A stretch of DNA of 64,000 bases, from NCBI GenBank assembly GCA_027625915.1, contig JANTQA010000036.1, positions 9,445,001-9,509,000 on the forward strand, in the 5' to 3' direction. Made by a program: the position numbers and the translations under genes. Of the stretch, positions 11,817 to 23,922 are shown piece by piece (position 1 is the first letter of the stretch; every line of letters begins with the position of its first letter). The notes below the pieces were generated by a model that was not told the DNA's origin, did no database searches, and was given only the letters and a program-made list of their open reading frames with translations. The DNA is from Anaeramoeba flamelloides. Taxonomy: Eukaryota > Metamonada > Anaeramoebidae.

Positions 11817-14658
11817 TCATTTGAAATTTTGCGTTTTCCAACCATTTTTTTCCATAAATTGATGATATTGCTGGAAAATGGTCTTTGTTTGTACCCTTTC
11901 CCCCGTTGTTTTAGTTTTTGTAATTCCTTTATTCCCTATTTTGAAAGTTACATCGATTTCGTGTATTCCGCTTTGAGGGTCAACTCTTAATTTAATAACA
12001 GCTTTTTCATTTTTTCCAGGTTTAAAGTATCTAAAGATCTGACGATCAATAATATTATTTACTACAAGTGTTGTTTGATCATTATTCGTTTGGCTGCTAT
12101 TGTTTAAATTTGTTTTATTTTGTACACGATTATTCCTTTTCTTATTATGCTGTATAAAATTTGGATCATTTTTTTTTTTTTCGACATTAGTAATTAATCC
12201 CACATTGTTTGGCATTGGTATCGTGGCATGATCTGAAACGGAAGTTGTCGATTGCGAGGCATTAGAAGATGATTCCGAGGAGTTTTCAAATGACAAATAA
12301 ATTGAAGGTCTAGCCACAGATGAAAAAACTTGGACAAGTGGTGAATGATGATGCGAATGGAAATTGTCATTAGATCTAGTTCCAATATCTTCCATTTCAA
12401 CTTCTTCAATTTGCTTCATTTTTTTAATTTGCTCTTCTGTAAAGGTTGAAGCTTTATTGTGACATTGTTCAATTAGAAATGGATTTTTTTTGTAGTATAC
12501 GGTGTATTTTTCATTTTGTAATTGTTTATTTGTATCTTTAGATCTTTTATGTAAAAATTTTTGTAAAGTGGAATTTACAGATCCTCCCATGGGATCAATT
12601 GATTTTTGAATATATTCCGAAAATCTTTGTTCAGAAATTAATTTTTTTCTTTGACTTAATAATGGCTTAAATATTGTTAACCCTTTATATTTCTTTTTTG
12701 GTTTAAGAATAAATTCAATTCCTGAGGTTTCTGTGTTTAATGGTTGGATCAGGTTCTTCATTGCTGCGCTTCTTGAAAATCTTGAAGATTTTTTTTTTCT
12801 TCTTTTCTTTTTTTTTTTTTTTTTTTTTTTTCTTCTCGCTTTCTTTTTCGATATCCATTTCACTTTCGAATTTTGGATCACCATCTGCGTCGGTATCAGA
12901 ATTAGTATCTGTATCGGTATCAGAATTAGTATCTGTGCCGGTATCGGAATTAGTATCTGTGCCAGTATCTGTATCTCTATCTCGATCTGCTTTGTTAAAT
13001 GTTTCGATTTCTAATTTCATCCCCATTTCTGAACTTGTTTTTTTGTTTTTTAATCTTGATGATTGTTTCTTTTCTTTTTTTTTTTTTTTTTTGAATTTCA
13101 ATTTACACATATGCTTTTTTTCATCAACAAGATCTCCAATTTTTTTTTTATGTTGGTTATAATTTAAGATTTTTTTTATTAATTTTTTATTAATTTCTTG
13201 GCTATGATGAAACTTTGAATTCATACCATGGAATTTATTTTGAATATAATTTTGTTTATGTTTGTTATTAAAATAATGATTTGCAATTTTAAATATATCT
13301 ATCGACGATCCAAAGCAAGTTGGAAATGATCTAACTAATAACAATTTTTGTTGGAATCTTGTTTGTTTTTCGGATCCCCATCTAACTAGCCTTTGGAGTT
13401 GTTTTTTGACCCTTTCAAAATGCTGTTGGGCTTGTTGCGTTTGTTGGTTTGGGTTTAATCCTAATTTTAGCATTCTATTTTTTTGCTGGATCTTCTCTTT
13501 TTGTAATAATAAGGAATATTCAAGATACTCCATTGTGACGACGACGATTTTAAAAGTTTCTTCGTCTAAGGATAAAAGTACCTTACGTTTCTTGTCTGTT
13601 TGTTCATCAAATTCTAATTTTTTAATTGATCTTCGTAAATGCTGTGGTTGTCCTTGGAGGTTTAAATTTTGTTTATTTTGTAGAGACCGGTCCAAGGGCT
13701 CTTGCTTAATTTCTAGGTTTGTCGTATTCGGATTATTATTATTCGCATGAGTGCTACTCGTTTGCTTTTGTGATTTCTGTGATTGTGATTGTGATTGTTG
13801 TTGTTGCTGATTTTGTTGCAAGTCTGGTTCTTTCATTATTTTTCCTGCAATGTCAGGCTTTGCAAACCTATTGCTCATCCGGTTACGATAGTCAAGAATG
13901 TCTACAACGAGATATCCATTATAAAATTTTGATTTATTTTTCCTAATTGTGCGAAATAAATTGGTGTCGATCCTTCCATTAATTATTGATTCAAATAATG
14001 GCTTAAACTGAGGATCGTATGGCGACAGGGGTTCATGGAAAAAGGAAAAGCAATTGATATACAAATTTAACACCAAGCCTGGGTTGACATTTCTTAAAAT
14101 GTCTTGGAGTGGCACCGATGAAGTGAATCTGGGATCCCAGACATAATTTTGTTTTTTATTGCTTTCTTTTGTGTTAGTACCACCATTCAGACGGTTACTG
14201 TTGCTATTATTGTTGTCATTAAGTAAACTCTCAACGTTATTGTCTTTTTCCATTTGGCTATTTTCTTCATTACCGAAAAAGGTGTTGTTGTTGTTGTTGT
14301 TATTGTTGGTTTTTTTGTTTTGTAAATGTTTTAATCGAAGATCTAAAAATTTTAAAATAATGTTAGTTTTTTTCTCGGTTGGTGGATTGCTTGTAGGCGT
14401 TTGACTATTTCTTTTTATCCGGATTGGTGTTGAATTTTCTAATTGAGATCTTATTAAAGAAGAAATAGTTGGAAATGTTAAATTCTCTAATTTGGTTAGT
14501 TTGGTATCACTTGGTTGCTCTTTTTGTTTTTTTTTTTTCGATTTTTTTTGTTTTTGTTTACAGAGATATTTGGAAGATTGAAGATTATTTGGTCGAAATC
14601 TACAGTACTTTCTTTGAGACGGAAACTCAATTTTAAATAGTGGGTCGGTTTGTTCCAT
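11817..14658 (-). CDS. SPT20-like SAGA subunit, frame broken at a homopolymer
   Basis: Two overlapping minus-strand frames (14658 down to about 12810, then about 12830 down to 11817) look like one gene of about 945 residues. The first part carries the SPT20 signature at residues about 175-260: PGLVLNLYINCFSFF, DPQFKPLFESIINGRI and FYNGYLVVDILDYRNR. SPT20 proteins (human SUPT20H/p38IP) are scaffold subunits of the SAGA histone acetyltransferase complex in the nucleus. Gln/Asn tracts, an Asp/Thr/Ser repeat and a Lys-rich block follow. The second frame (RQIFRYFKPG, KAVIKLRVDPQSG) is equally coding-like but not recognised. The switch coincides with a 24-base T run (12808-12831) and I see no GT-AG intron there, so an indel in the run, real or an assembly error, is the simplest reading. 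I start at ATG 14658 (MEQTDPLF) because the open frame upstream is Phe/Lys-rich junk-like sequence. The stop is TGA. Confidence 0.65.
12808..12831. repeat. 24-base T homopolymer at the frame switch
   Basis: An uninterrupted run of 24 T (poly-Lys AAA codons on the minus strand) lies exactly where the SPT20-like gene passes from one frame to the other. Confidence 0.9.
12885..12985. repeat. Degenerate coding minisatellite (Asp/Thr/Ser repeat)
   Basis: About four imperfect copies of a 24-base unit (GTATCTGTATCGGTATCAGA-like on the plus strand). On the minus strand it encodes an acidic TDTNSDTGTDTNSD-type repeat in the SPT20-like protein. Confidence 0.8.
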
Positions 14659-16091
14659 CAAAGGGTATTTTTGAAACAATACAATTATGAATTTGATGGA
14701 AGGAAAAAAAATGAAAAAAAAATGAAAAAAAAATTCAAAATTAATTTTAACTTTCGGTTTTTTAGATTTTAGAAATATCAATTAAATTTTACGTTTTTGA
14801 TATTATCCAATAGAAACCTAAAAAAGATAATTGGGTTAGTTATTGGGAAGTTTCATATCATATTCAGAATGATATACTTGAGAATAATTTTGAAGTTCGT
14901 ATTTAATAATATTTCTGAGAAAAGATGATAATTAGAAAATCGAAATATTTGTATATAAATGAATTCAAAAAGCAATAATTCAATTAATTAACCTTTTTTA
15001 CAATATTAGAATAACCTTACATATCAATTTTCTTTTTTAATTATTATTTATTTTTGTATAATGAAAAAAACAACTATTACGCAATCTTACAATTATTATG
15101 GGTGTAAAAAGTTCAGAGAGAAAAATAATTGAACAAATTCACCCCAATGTATAAATCTACAGCTTTAAAATAGTTTTTTCATCAGATTATAAAACCTACA
15201 TTTTTAATAATTCCTTTTATCCATAAAGGAGTGCTGGATTTCAAATCAAGATATTGAAAAAATAAAAGTTGAGTTTCCTTTTTTCTCGAAAGATTATGTA
15301 TTAACCTATCAAAGAAACCAACAATAAAAAATAATTATATTTTATGTTGGTTCCTTAAAGTTCTATTCTTAAAATAGAAATTAGAGAAAATGAAAGATCA
15401 AATATGAAAATTTTCAAAAAACAAATATTGCGAGACATTTTGATGGGAAAATAATTAATATATAGGTAAAAAATAATCTCAAAGTTTTCACAATGAAATA
15501 GCAACAATTATTAATCTTTTTTATTTTTAGAAAAACAACAAATAAAAATAATATAAAAAAAATCGACTCTGTTTTTTGAAGACAAATGTAAAAAAAAAAA
15601 CTATTTGGAATTTGGTTAAGATTTTTCATCAATATTCACAGAAGAAACCTAAGACAGCTTCAACAAACTTTATTTGTTTGTCTAATAACATTATGAAATT
15701 TTAACAGAATATTAATTCTCCAAAATTAAATTTATTCAATGAAAAAATTATAACCCACATGAAAAACTCAAATTAAAAAAAAAAAAAAAAATTACTCAAT
15801 AATTTTGAAAATAGATTTGGAACAATCAAAAATCATTCTAAAGTTCAGTAAAGTATAAAACTGTTAATCTTTTTTATCTTCCCTTTCACAAGTAATTTAC
15901 ATTTTTACTTCATTCTGGCCAGAAATAGCACTGTTAATCTTTAACATGTTTCCACGTACAAAGAAATATCAAATTCTCGTTTTTTTTTCTTGTTTCAAAG
16001 AAAAATAATAAAATTAAAAAAAAGCAAAAAACTAAAAAGCAATAAAATAAAAAACAAAATTAGTTTTTTTAATCAATTCCATTCAATATTT
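14659..16091. other. Intergenic stretch between the SPT20-like and NUP133 genes
   Basis: AT-rich sequence with no gene or element that I can support. It holds the 3' region of NUP133 and the promoter of the SPT20-like gene. A local hairpin at about 15316-15355 (GAAACCAACAT / ATGTTGGTTCC arms) is visible but not diagnostic. Confidence 0.55.
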
Positions 16092-18815
16092 TTAAAGTCC
16101 TTCTTGAGCTAGTTTCAAAACTTCAATTAATAAATTTTCCAATTGTTTATTTTGTTTTGGTAAAAATTCAAAACAATTTTTTAAAATCTGCTCATTGATT
16201 AAAGAATATAAATTTTTTTCAAGTATTTGGCTTATAATTTTATAAAGGACTGACTTTTTCAAAATTCTTATTAAATTTTCATTCTGAGAATAATCATTAC
16301 TTTTGATATTATTTAAAGCTTTTAAAATTTTTAGCCACCAATTAAAACCAGAATGATTAACATTTCCGCGTATAATGGATTCTGCCCAAATTTGGTTTAA
16401 TAATTCTTCTGTGGAAAAGGAAGAGTTATTAATGGCATCTAAAGCAAGTAGCAAGCCTTCCTTTGAGACTTTAACAAGACAACATCTTTTGACAAAGTTT
16501 GTTAGGATTGGGTATTGGATATTTTTATTTATTTGTTTAAAGATTTCTCTTAATTTAATTAGTTCTAGCCATTGATCAAAAACTTTAATTTTTTTTTCTT
16601 GTTCATATCCAAACTTTTCATCATCATCATCATCGTCTTCTTTTTTTTTTTCATCATCATCATCTTCTTCTTCTTCTTCTTCTTCGATATCGTTTTCTTG
16701 TTCGTAATTATTATTATATTGTTGTTTTTGTTGTTCTTTTTTCTCTTCAATGGCAACAATTTGGGAAATTTTGCCCAAACTTAGGAATAATGGATTTTTG
16801 CCATTGGAAAGGTTTAATAAGGTTTTGCTTGCTAAAGAATATTTTTGAATTTTTAATTCTTGTAACCATTTCAATGATAATTTATTTTCTTCTAAATATT
16901 TCAATAATTCATTATCAAATTGGTTGGTGTTTTTTAAAAAATCATAATCCTTTTTTTGAAAAAACATATAATTAAAGACATGTTCCAAAAACCCAAAATT
17001 TCTGAATTTCTCCATATAAAATATTAATTTTTCATAATCGTTTTGTTTTTCACAGTATATTTCAATTAATGCGGGATAAATTTTAAATTGGATCGACAAT
17101 TCTTCGCAAACCCTTATTTCGTCAATTTGGAATAAGGGGCTAATTATATTATTTTTTAATTCCAACTCGTCGATTACTTCTAGTCTTAATCTGCATAAGA
17201 TAATAAATTGTTTTATTAATTCTTTACTTTGAAAATCCTGATCCTTTTCAAAGCCAGATTTCTGATTAATAAAGAACTCATTATCATTATAGCCATTATG
17301 GATATTATTTATTAATGAGTTATTCATTTGAGAGAAGTGTTCTGTGCCGTTGTTGTCATTGTCCATATTTTGATGATTTTGCCTTAAAAATAACTTTAAT
17401 AATTTTTGTTTGGTCTTATCATAAAGAATTTCCAAAATTTGATGTATTGCTTTCGAACAGGTCCAAAAGAGTCTTTTTTTTAAATCATAATTTACACTAA
17501 ATTTGTTAAAATTTGAATCAAAGTGTAATGATGCTGTCGAGCATATCGTCAGTATTATTAAATTGGCATCCAACAATTTTAATTTATTTTGATTAAAATC
17601 TTGAATGACGTCAAAGCATAGCTCATGCAATTTTGTAACTTTTGAAACAAAGTATTGTGAATTTTTCAATTTCAATTTGGGAATCAATTGATCATTATCA
17701 TTCTGCTCGTTATTCCGCTCCATTAATGCATTGTGGAGATAGGATACTGCCTCAAGTTTTGAACCAATTTCAATTAATGCTAATTTATAAATGGGGTTAT
17801 TAAAAAAATTCCATAATTCATTGGCTTCTAAAAATTCCATAAAGAGTTCCCAATAAAATTGCTTCGTTTCAATTAATTTGCTTTCCTTTGATAGCTTGTT
17901 CTTTTCAATATCGTTCACATTATCAAGCCCAATATCATTTTCATCGTTGGTATTATTAGACCATTGTATGTTTTGGTTCCTCGAATAGTTGGCATAGTAG
18001 GTGGCAATTTGCAATAATGATTTACAAATTAATTCAGCAAACTGCTTAGATTGCTTTAATGTCAATTTTTGATTAATGTTGCATAATTGATGTATTTTCA
18101 TGTTTGAACTTTCAATATCCCTTTCTACAAAATCTTTAAATGCCTGCAAAAATCCAGATTCAAAGCTTTCTAATTTTAAATTTAATTTCTTGTATTCAAT
18201 TTTATTGTCTTCATCTTGATCATCATCATTGCTGATAATGTCATTGTTGTTTTTGTTGTTGTTGTTGTTTTTTTTGTTTTTATCACTTTCTTTTAAATTG
18301 TTTATAATATTCGAGTACCGCGCTCCCTTTTTAATTAACCCTAAAATTGTTTCATTGGTAATTAAAATTGCAAATTTTTCAAAGGTCCCCATCCCTATTA
18401 TATTTTTGATTGTTAATTTCCCAATATTTTCAATTCTTTTATTAAAATCCAATGTGATCAACATGATTTGTTCTTTTAAAATTAAAAATGAATAATTACC
18501 CAATTCTTTATTAGTTGGGATAATTAATTTTGTTGAGTTCAAGATTTCCTTTATTGGCTTTACTGTTTTGATTTCCTTTGAGAATTGATAGTCAATGCCA
18601 ACGGGGGTGCCAATAATTACAGACTTAAACTGGTTGTTGGAATTGGTTTCAAATTCTAACGGGCAAAAAATGAAACTATTAATAATATTTTTTTTTTTAT
18701 TAATTATTGCGCCAAAGACAATGAATAATTTTAATTTATTAATGTATTGAAGATCTAAAAATTTTAAATCAAAATTTGCATTAGCATTTTCATCTTCATT
18801 TTCGCTTTCGTCTTC

Positions 18816-18850
<35 letters not shown>

Positions 18851-19922
18851 GGTTTTTGTTGGATTCATTTAAACTTTTCATAAAATAAGACTTGATCATT
18901 TCGAATAAATTTATTTTGAAACTAAATTTAAAATTTTTTTTCATTTCAAAATCTTGAAATTTTTCTTTTTCTTGTTCCTGGTTAAGATCCTTTTTTTTCC
19001 AATCTTCACAATTCCAAACGTACAATTTGAATTCTGATAGAATGACTAAACTTCCGTTGTTTGGTTCATAACGTAAGGAAATGATTGAATTTTTATTCCT
19101 TTTTTGCAAAGAATTAATATCCTTTTTACTCTTTTTTTTTAATGTCGAATTGCGTGAAAAGGTTTTAAAAGGTGTCAAAAGTAATTTTGAAATGCCCTGT
19201 ATTGCTGAATCATTTTTGGATAATAATTTTAAATCGTAATCAAATTGAAAATCATTCGTTTCATTAAAGTCGTTTGATTCGTTGTTGCTTTGCGTTAAAT
19301 ACAAATATAAAAAATATATGGAACCATAGTCTGTTCCCAATAAGATCACTTGGTTTTGATTATAGTCTTGAATTGTTTTAATAAGAATCACTTTTTCCTC
19401 TTCGTTGTTCAATTGCAATTCACCAGTCTTAATTAGCCCTTGAGAGCTGTAATTATTAGAAATCCAAAAATTGAAATTACCTTGCTGATTGCAAACAAAG
19501 AGCCCAAAAAATTCCTCATTTTTGAGATTTGTTATGAGAGACAAATTTGAACTACTCCTTTCAAGAGTCTCGTTACTGTTGGTATCAAGAGGAAGCGGGA
19601 ACGATTTACAAAATTGTGGTTTATAAATATTCCAAAAAAAGATTTTTTTTTTATTCAAAAAGACGATCTGCCCATCATCAAATATTTTACACTGGAAACC
19701 TTGCTCCTCTCCTTCTTGCTTTTCTTTGTTTTTAAATTGCCTTCTTCTTAGGTATTTTTGCACAACTGTTGGTAAGCTCGGAAATATTTCAACCTTAACG
19801 GGATCCTTATTGGAGACAAATTTACGTGAATTTATGGTTCTTGAGTTTTGCGGTGGTTCAGTTTGCGGAACAAGATTTTGAGTTCTTCGAATTGGTTTTT
19901 TTACACTTGGTGTTATGAACAT
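16092..19922 (-). CDS. NUP133: Nucleoporin NUP133
   Basis: A single-exon gene of 1276 residues, from ATG at 19922 to a TAA stop. The N-terminal half (about 55-560) has short WD-like beta-propeller strands such as QIVFLNKKKIFFWNIYKPQ and a following CKSFPLPL, matching the Nup133 propeller, where the phrase is close to ERLFIW...CKELQLP. The C-terminal half is alpha-helical and contains the family's best-conserved stretch (residues about 960-1065): PALIEIYCEKQND, MEKFRNFGFLEHVFNYM, LSLKWLQELKIQKYSLAS, LSLGKISQIVA. NUP133 is an outer-ring member of the Y (Nup107-160) complex, joining Nup107 at its C-terminus and sensing curved membrane by its propeller. Asn, Glu and Asp runs (for example about 1060-1115) are insertions relative to animal NUP133 of about 1156 residues. 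Confidence 0.85.
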
Positions 19923-20321
19923 ATTATTTTGTTTTTTTTTTTGTTTTGAAACAGGTTATTTGGAAGCAAAAGTAAAAAAAAAAAGCGAAAGTAACCAACA
20001 AAAAATGATAAAATTTAAAAAAAAAAGGAAATTAGTAATTTTCTTACAAGCTGTTTGAGAGACTGATAAAATCTTTGGCTTTCATTTTCTGTACACTCGT
20101 TTTCAATAAATATTCGAGATTTATGTTAAATGTACCAAAGATAAGGAACTTTTTTTTGCTTTTATTATTATTTCTAAGGGAACAACTTAATCTGAGATTT
20201 CTGAAACCAGTAAGTCTAAATTGCTCTGTGTGTAGATTTTTTGTGTTCACTATTGTTCAAATAACTTGCAAAAAGTCATTGTTTATAATATTTTCCAATA
20301 AATTTTGAGATTTCTTCGTAT

Positions 20322-20800
20322 CGGAGTAGCCATGGTAAAGGAAAATTTTTAATTTTTTTGTAATTTTGAAGAGGATCAAAAAATAACTTTTTTTACTTTG
20401 GTTGTAATTCATTGATTTTAATTATTTAAAGTACTTCATTCAGTAGATTGTTTAAATTTTTTTTTCAAAAGTCTCAAAGAAATTGTAACAATCAAATGTT
20501 GAGTTGAATTACTTAAAATGTTTCGAAAGTTGAATGACTTATCGTTTATCCTTATCTCAACAGTTTATTGTGGCCTTTATTTTTTTTCATTTTTTATTAT
20601 TTCATCATTTTTGAATTTTTTAATCATGACAACAAGAAGCAATAAGAAAGGTTTTTTTATCAGTGACATTTGGGATTAATGAATTTATTTTTTAAAAGTG
20701 CAAAAACATTATAACTGGCAGAACCACAAAAATAAATACCAATTGGGCTTTAATAGTTAGAAGGGTTGTAAAAAAATATAATTATCGCAAAAATTATCTG
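20322..20800 (+). mobile_element. Foldback family E, left portion only
   Basis: From GGAGTAGCCATGGTAAAG this matches the element at 46293 for about 480 bases (shared GAAGAGGATCA, TTATCCTTATCTCAACA and GCATTTGGGATTAATG-like blocks). The match stops at TTTAGGA. The right end is missing and a family-A fragment follows directly. Confidence 0.75.
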
Positions 20801-20802
20801 TT

Positions 20803-20962
20803 TAGGATGTCACAATAAAATCTTAAATTAAGACACAAAATTTGGAATTTTTAATTTTTACAAATTATTTTACTAGAATCTGAATTTTGTGCCTTAATTT
20901 GAGATATTTTATTGTACCTTAAATTTCGTTGAAGTTTGTATTTTAAAAGTGAAATTTGCTGT
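20803..20962. mobile_element. MITE family A, left end missing
   Basis: It contains the internal and right arms (AATCTGAATTTTGTGCC, then ACCTTAAATTTCGTTGAAG) and ends at a decayed AGTGAAATTTGCTGTA terminus. The left terminus is absent where the family-E fragment abuts. Confidence 0.7.
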
Positions 20963-22814
20963 AATAATAAAAATAATAATGTTAACTCTTCAAATATATC
21001 GTATATTTGAACAATTTATCAAAACAAACAAGACATGGGTGGCTGAATAATAAATACCAAAATTTTTGAAACCGGTTTGGCTTTTTATATTAAATATTTT
21101 TTTGTCAATTAAAATGTTGAACTGATCAAAAAATACATATATAAAAATAAGCCAGGGTATGATTATCAATTGGGTAAATCATTATTTAATTGTAAATATT
21201 AGTAAAATTGATGTTTAATTACAAATATTTAAAAATAAACCCTAATAATAAATATCAAGGTTTTGTATGCAACTTGTACTAAACCTACATAAAATTGTTT
21301 TGCCTGTATTATTTATACAATATCCATTTAATTATTTGATAAATCAAATAGATCTACACATTTTGATAAAAATAATAGAGTTTTATGGAGGCTTGTTAAG
21401 GCTTTGGACAATCAAATTTTTTATACTTGTTTTGGATTTGATCAATATTATTATGAACAAGTGTAATTCATTCCATCATCATTCTTATCAATCTTGTGTC
21501 TTAGAATACTTTTTATTTTTAAAAAAAAAAGAAATTATTAATCAATTAGAAAAAAGTTTTTAGGATATCAAGAATTAACAATGGTACCAGAACTTATTTT
21601 TATTTACAGAATTGTTTTTCAAATCTACAAATTCCAAAGGCGTAAATTCAAATTACTATCCCAAAAAAAAATAGTAAAATCAAAGTGAAAACAATATTTT
21701 CTAATCTAATCTAATCATTCAAAATAAAAAAATTGTCAAATTAATGTTAATTTTAAGATGAATGAAAAGAAAAAAAAATAAAGTATTTTTTTCTGATTTT
21801 TTGCTTATTTTTTGCTTATTTTTAGCTTATAAATGAAGTATCTGGAAACTAGTATTCCTCAAACTGGATTAATACATATTGTAAAAATCTTAAGGTCAAT
21901 TGACGCTGAATATGGGAGAGAATTGTATGAAAAAATCACTTTTACAAATTTTTACAATCAAAACTCAAATTTGAGGAAATTCTAGATTCTTAAATTTTGG
22001 TTTTATTTGGTGTTAGAAATTCTATTTTAATTCCTAATAATAAATTTAATTTTTTTATTTGATTTTTTTGTTTTAAATGGATAAAAAAATACTTTTAAAA
22101 TATATAAAAATGGGTACCTTTCTCTTCCATTGTATATTAATAATTGAAAAATGTTGTTTTTTTTTTTTTTTTCCTTTTGATGCTTTTTTTGGAATTGTGA
22201 ACCGATCTTTTCATTGTAGATAGAATTTCTTATTGTTTTCGTTGGTATATTTTGTGTTATCGTTCAACTAGAGTGAAAGGAATTTTAAAGAATTGAAAAA
22301 ATATAAAGAGATGAAATTTTATCATATTTAAGGTTATTAGCCCCACAATAGAATTCTCTTTATCCAAAGTATGTTGTAATTGGGTATAAATGGTATTAGT
22401 GCTCCATGGATTAAATAGCTCTAAAAAATCCATTATAAATATTATTACACAATAAATTATAACATTTTTTACTCGGGGTCACATTTAAAGTTTTTTATTT
22501 TTACATTTTTTTTTTTTTTAATTGCTTTTCCAAATCTAAAAATAGAAAAACCAAATAATATTATTCCAGTATTGGATAATTCATATTTTGAACTTATAAA
22601 AGTAACAAATATTTTTTCTATTTTTTTATTTCGAAGATTAACTCAATAATTATCAACGTAAAAACTCAAAGACTGGTTAGTTTCATTTCTTTTATATATA
22701 AATTTAATTGTGTCATCAATATATTTCCAATATTTTAGAAATAATTGGTCAATTGAATCTATTGGTTAATTATTTTATTTTTTTAAAAAAAATAGAATAT
22801 TTTTGCAAATAATC

Positions 22815-23100
22815 TACATTTCACCACAAATTTAAGAAAGATATTTTTTTACTTTGGAGAGTCTGAAAAATGATAGTTCCGTCCTTTAAATACACAGTGA
22901 AATGGATATTTTTTTCTGAAATTCTTTGAGTTTTTTTACTAATACAAGGAATCATTTTTAATTGATGAGCATCAGCAAATATTACTACTTGACTAATAGA
23001 TTTTTTAGAGACATTTGAACCATGGCGCAAACAAATCTGACTTAAACTCAATAACAATATACTTTAATCTTAGCCTTCTACTTGGTAGATGCTCATCCCT
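22815..23100 (-). pseudogene. Family H: decayed coding-like repeat, copy 1
   Basis: On the minus strand a 79-codon frame with no ATG reads RHGSNVSKKSIS, VVIFADAHQLKMIPCISK and FTVYLKDGTIIFQTL, which looks protein-coding in composition. The same segment recurs, more decayed, at about 62205-62475, sharing TTTTTTAGAGACATTTGAAC and CATGG. I do not recognise the family. It could be a relic of a host gene family or of a transposon ORF. Confidence 0.45.
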
Positions 23101-23798
23101 TAAATCACAAAAACTGTAAACCAGTAAAAAATTTTTTTTTCTAAAATTCTTCCCAAACAAGTAAAAATTTAAACTTTGAAAGTTACTTCCTATTACCTTT
23201 TTTCAGGAAGTACTTGGCATTGGTTTTTTAAAAATTTTTCACTTTGAAAAAAAAATTGTTGATCTAATTTTTGTCCAACAAGTTTTGATTTTGTATTTCA
23301 ATTTCGTTTTGATCCCAGTTATTCACAATGCTTGCTCTCAAAGTAAAATTAGTTTTTTTATCACTTGAACTTTGTTGTTTAATGGTTTTTTTATACACCT
23401 TTTTACATCAGCCAAATGTCTGTGTTCATAAATTCTAGACAATAAAATTTCATCTCATTCAGATTTTATTTTCAACGTTTTCTTCCACTTTGTAAAAACC
23501 AACACATTGTACAAAAAGATCAAAACAAATAAATCTCGTAAACAAATTACTTTACTATTTTTTAAAATTCTAAAAGTCAAGGTAAAATATTGAAAGGTAG
23601 TAAAAACACCCTCCTTTCGTATTATTTTCTTGTCTAAATGATTTCATATAAAAAAAATTCCTTCACACATTTCATCAAAACAAAAAAAGCATTTCAAAAT
23701 AAAAAAAAGTATTCAATGTTGAACAATAAATAGAACAAAAGTATTAACTGATCTGTCCATAGAATGAACAGTCTAGAAAAATTCAAAATATACTCCCA

Positions 23799-23922
23799 TA
23801 CTGTTATTTGAATTCTAAATGGGTTAAATTTTCACTTCCTTTTTCTATTTTTTCGTTCTGAAACAAAACACACAAAAGAAGTGGTTGGGATTTATAGTCT
23901 CTATTTGAAAAAGGAAATTGTA
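23799..23922 (+). repeat. Family I dispersed repeat, copy 1
   Basis: Shares about 120 bases with the reverse complement of 51950-52066, including ATTTGAATT.TAAATGGG and AAGAAGTGG..TG.GATTT followed by TTTGAAAAAGGAAA. Its nature is unknown. Confidence 0.55.

Noticed and set aside
16565-16784. Met/Lys-rich and Phe/Ile-rich ORFs
   Set aside because: Out-of-frame readings of the acidic and Lys repeats of NUP133.
21267-21563. 98-codon ORF starting with ATG
   Set aside because: Composition is Leu/Ile/Phe/Asn-rich as expected of AT-rich random sequence; no motif, no neighbouring exon and no repeat copy supports it.
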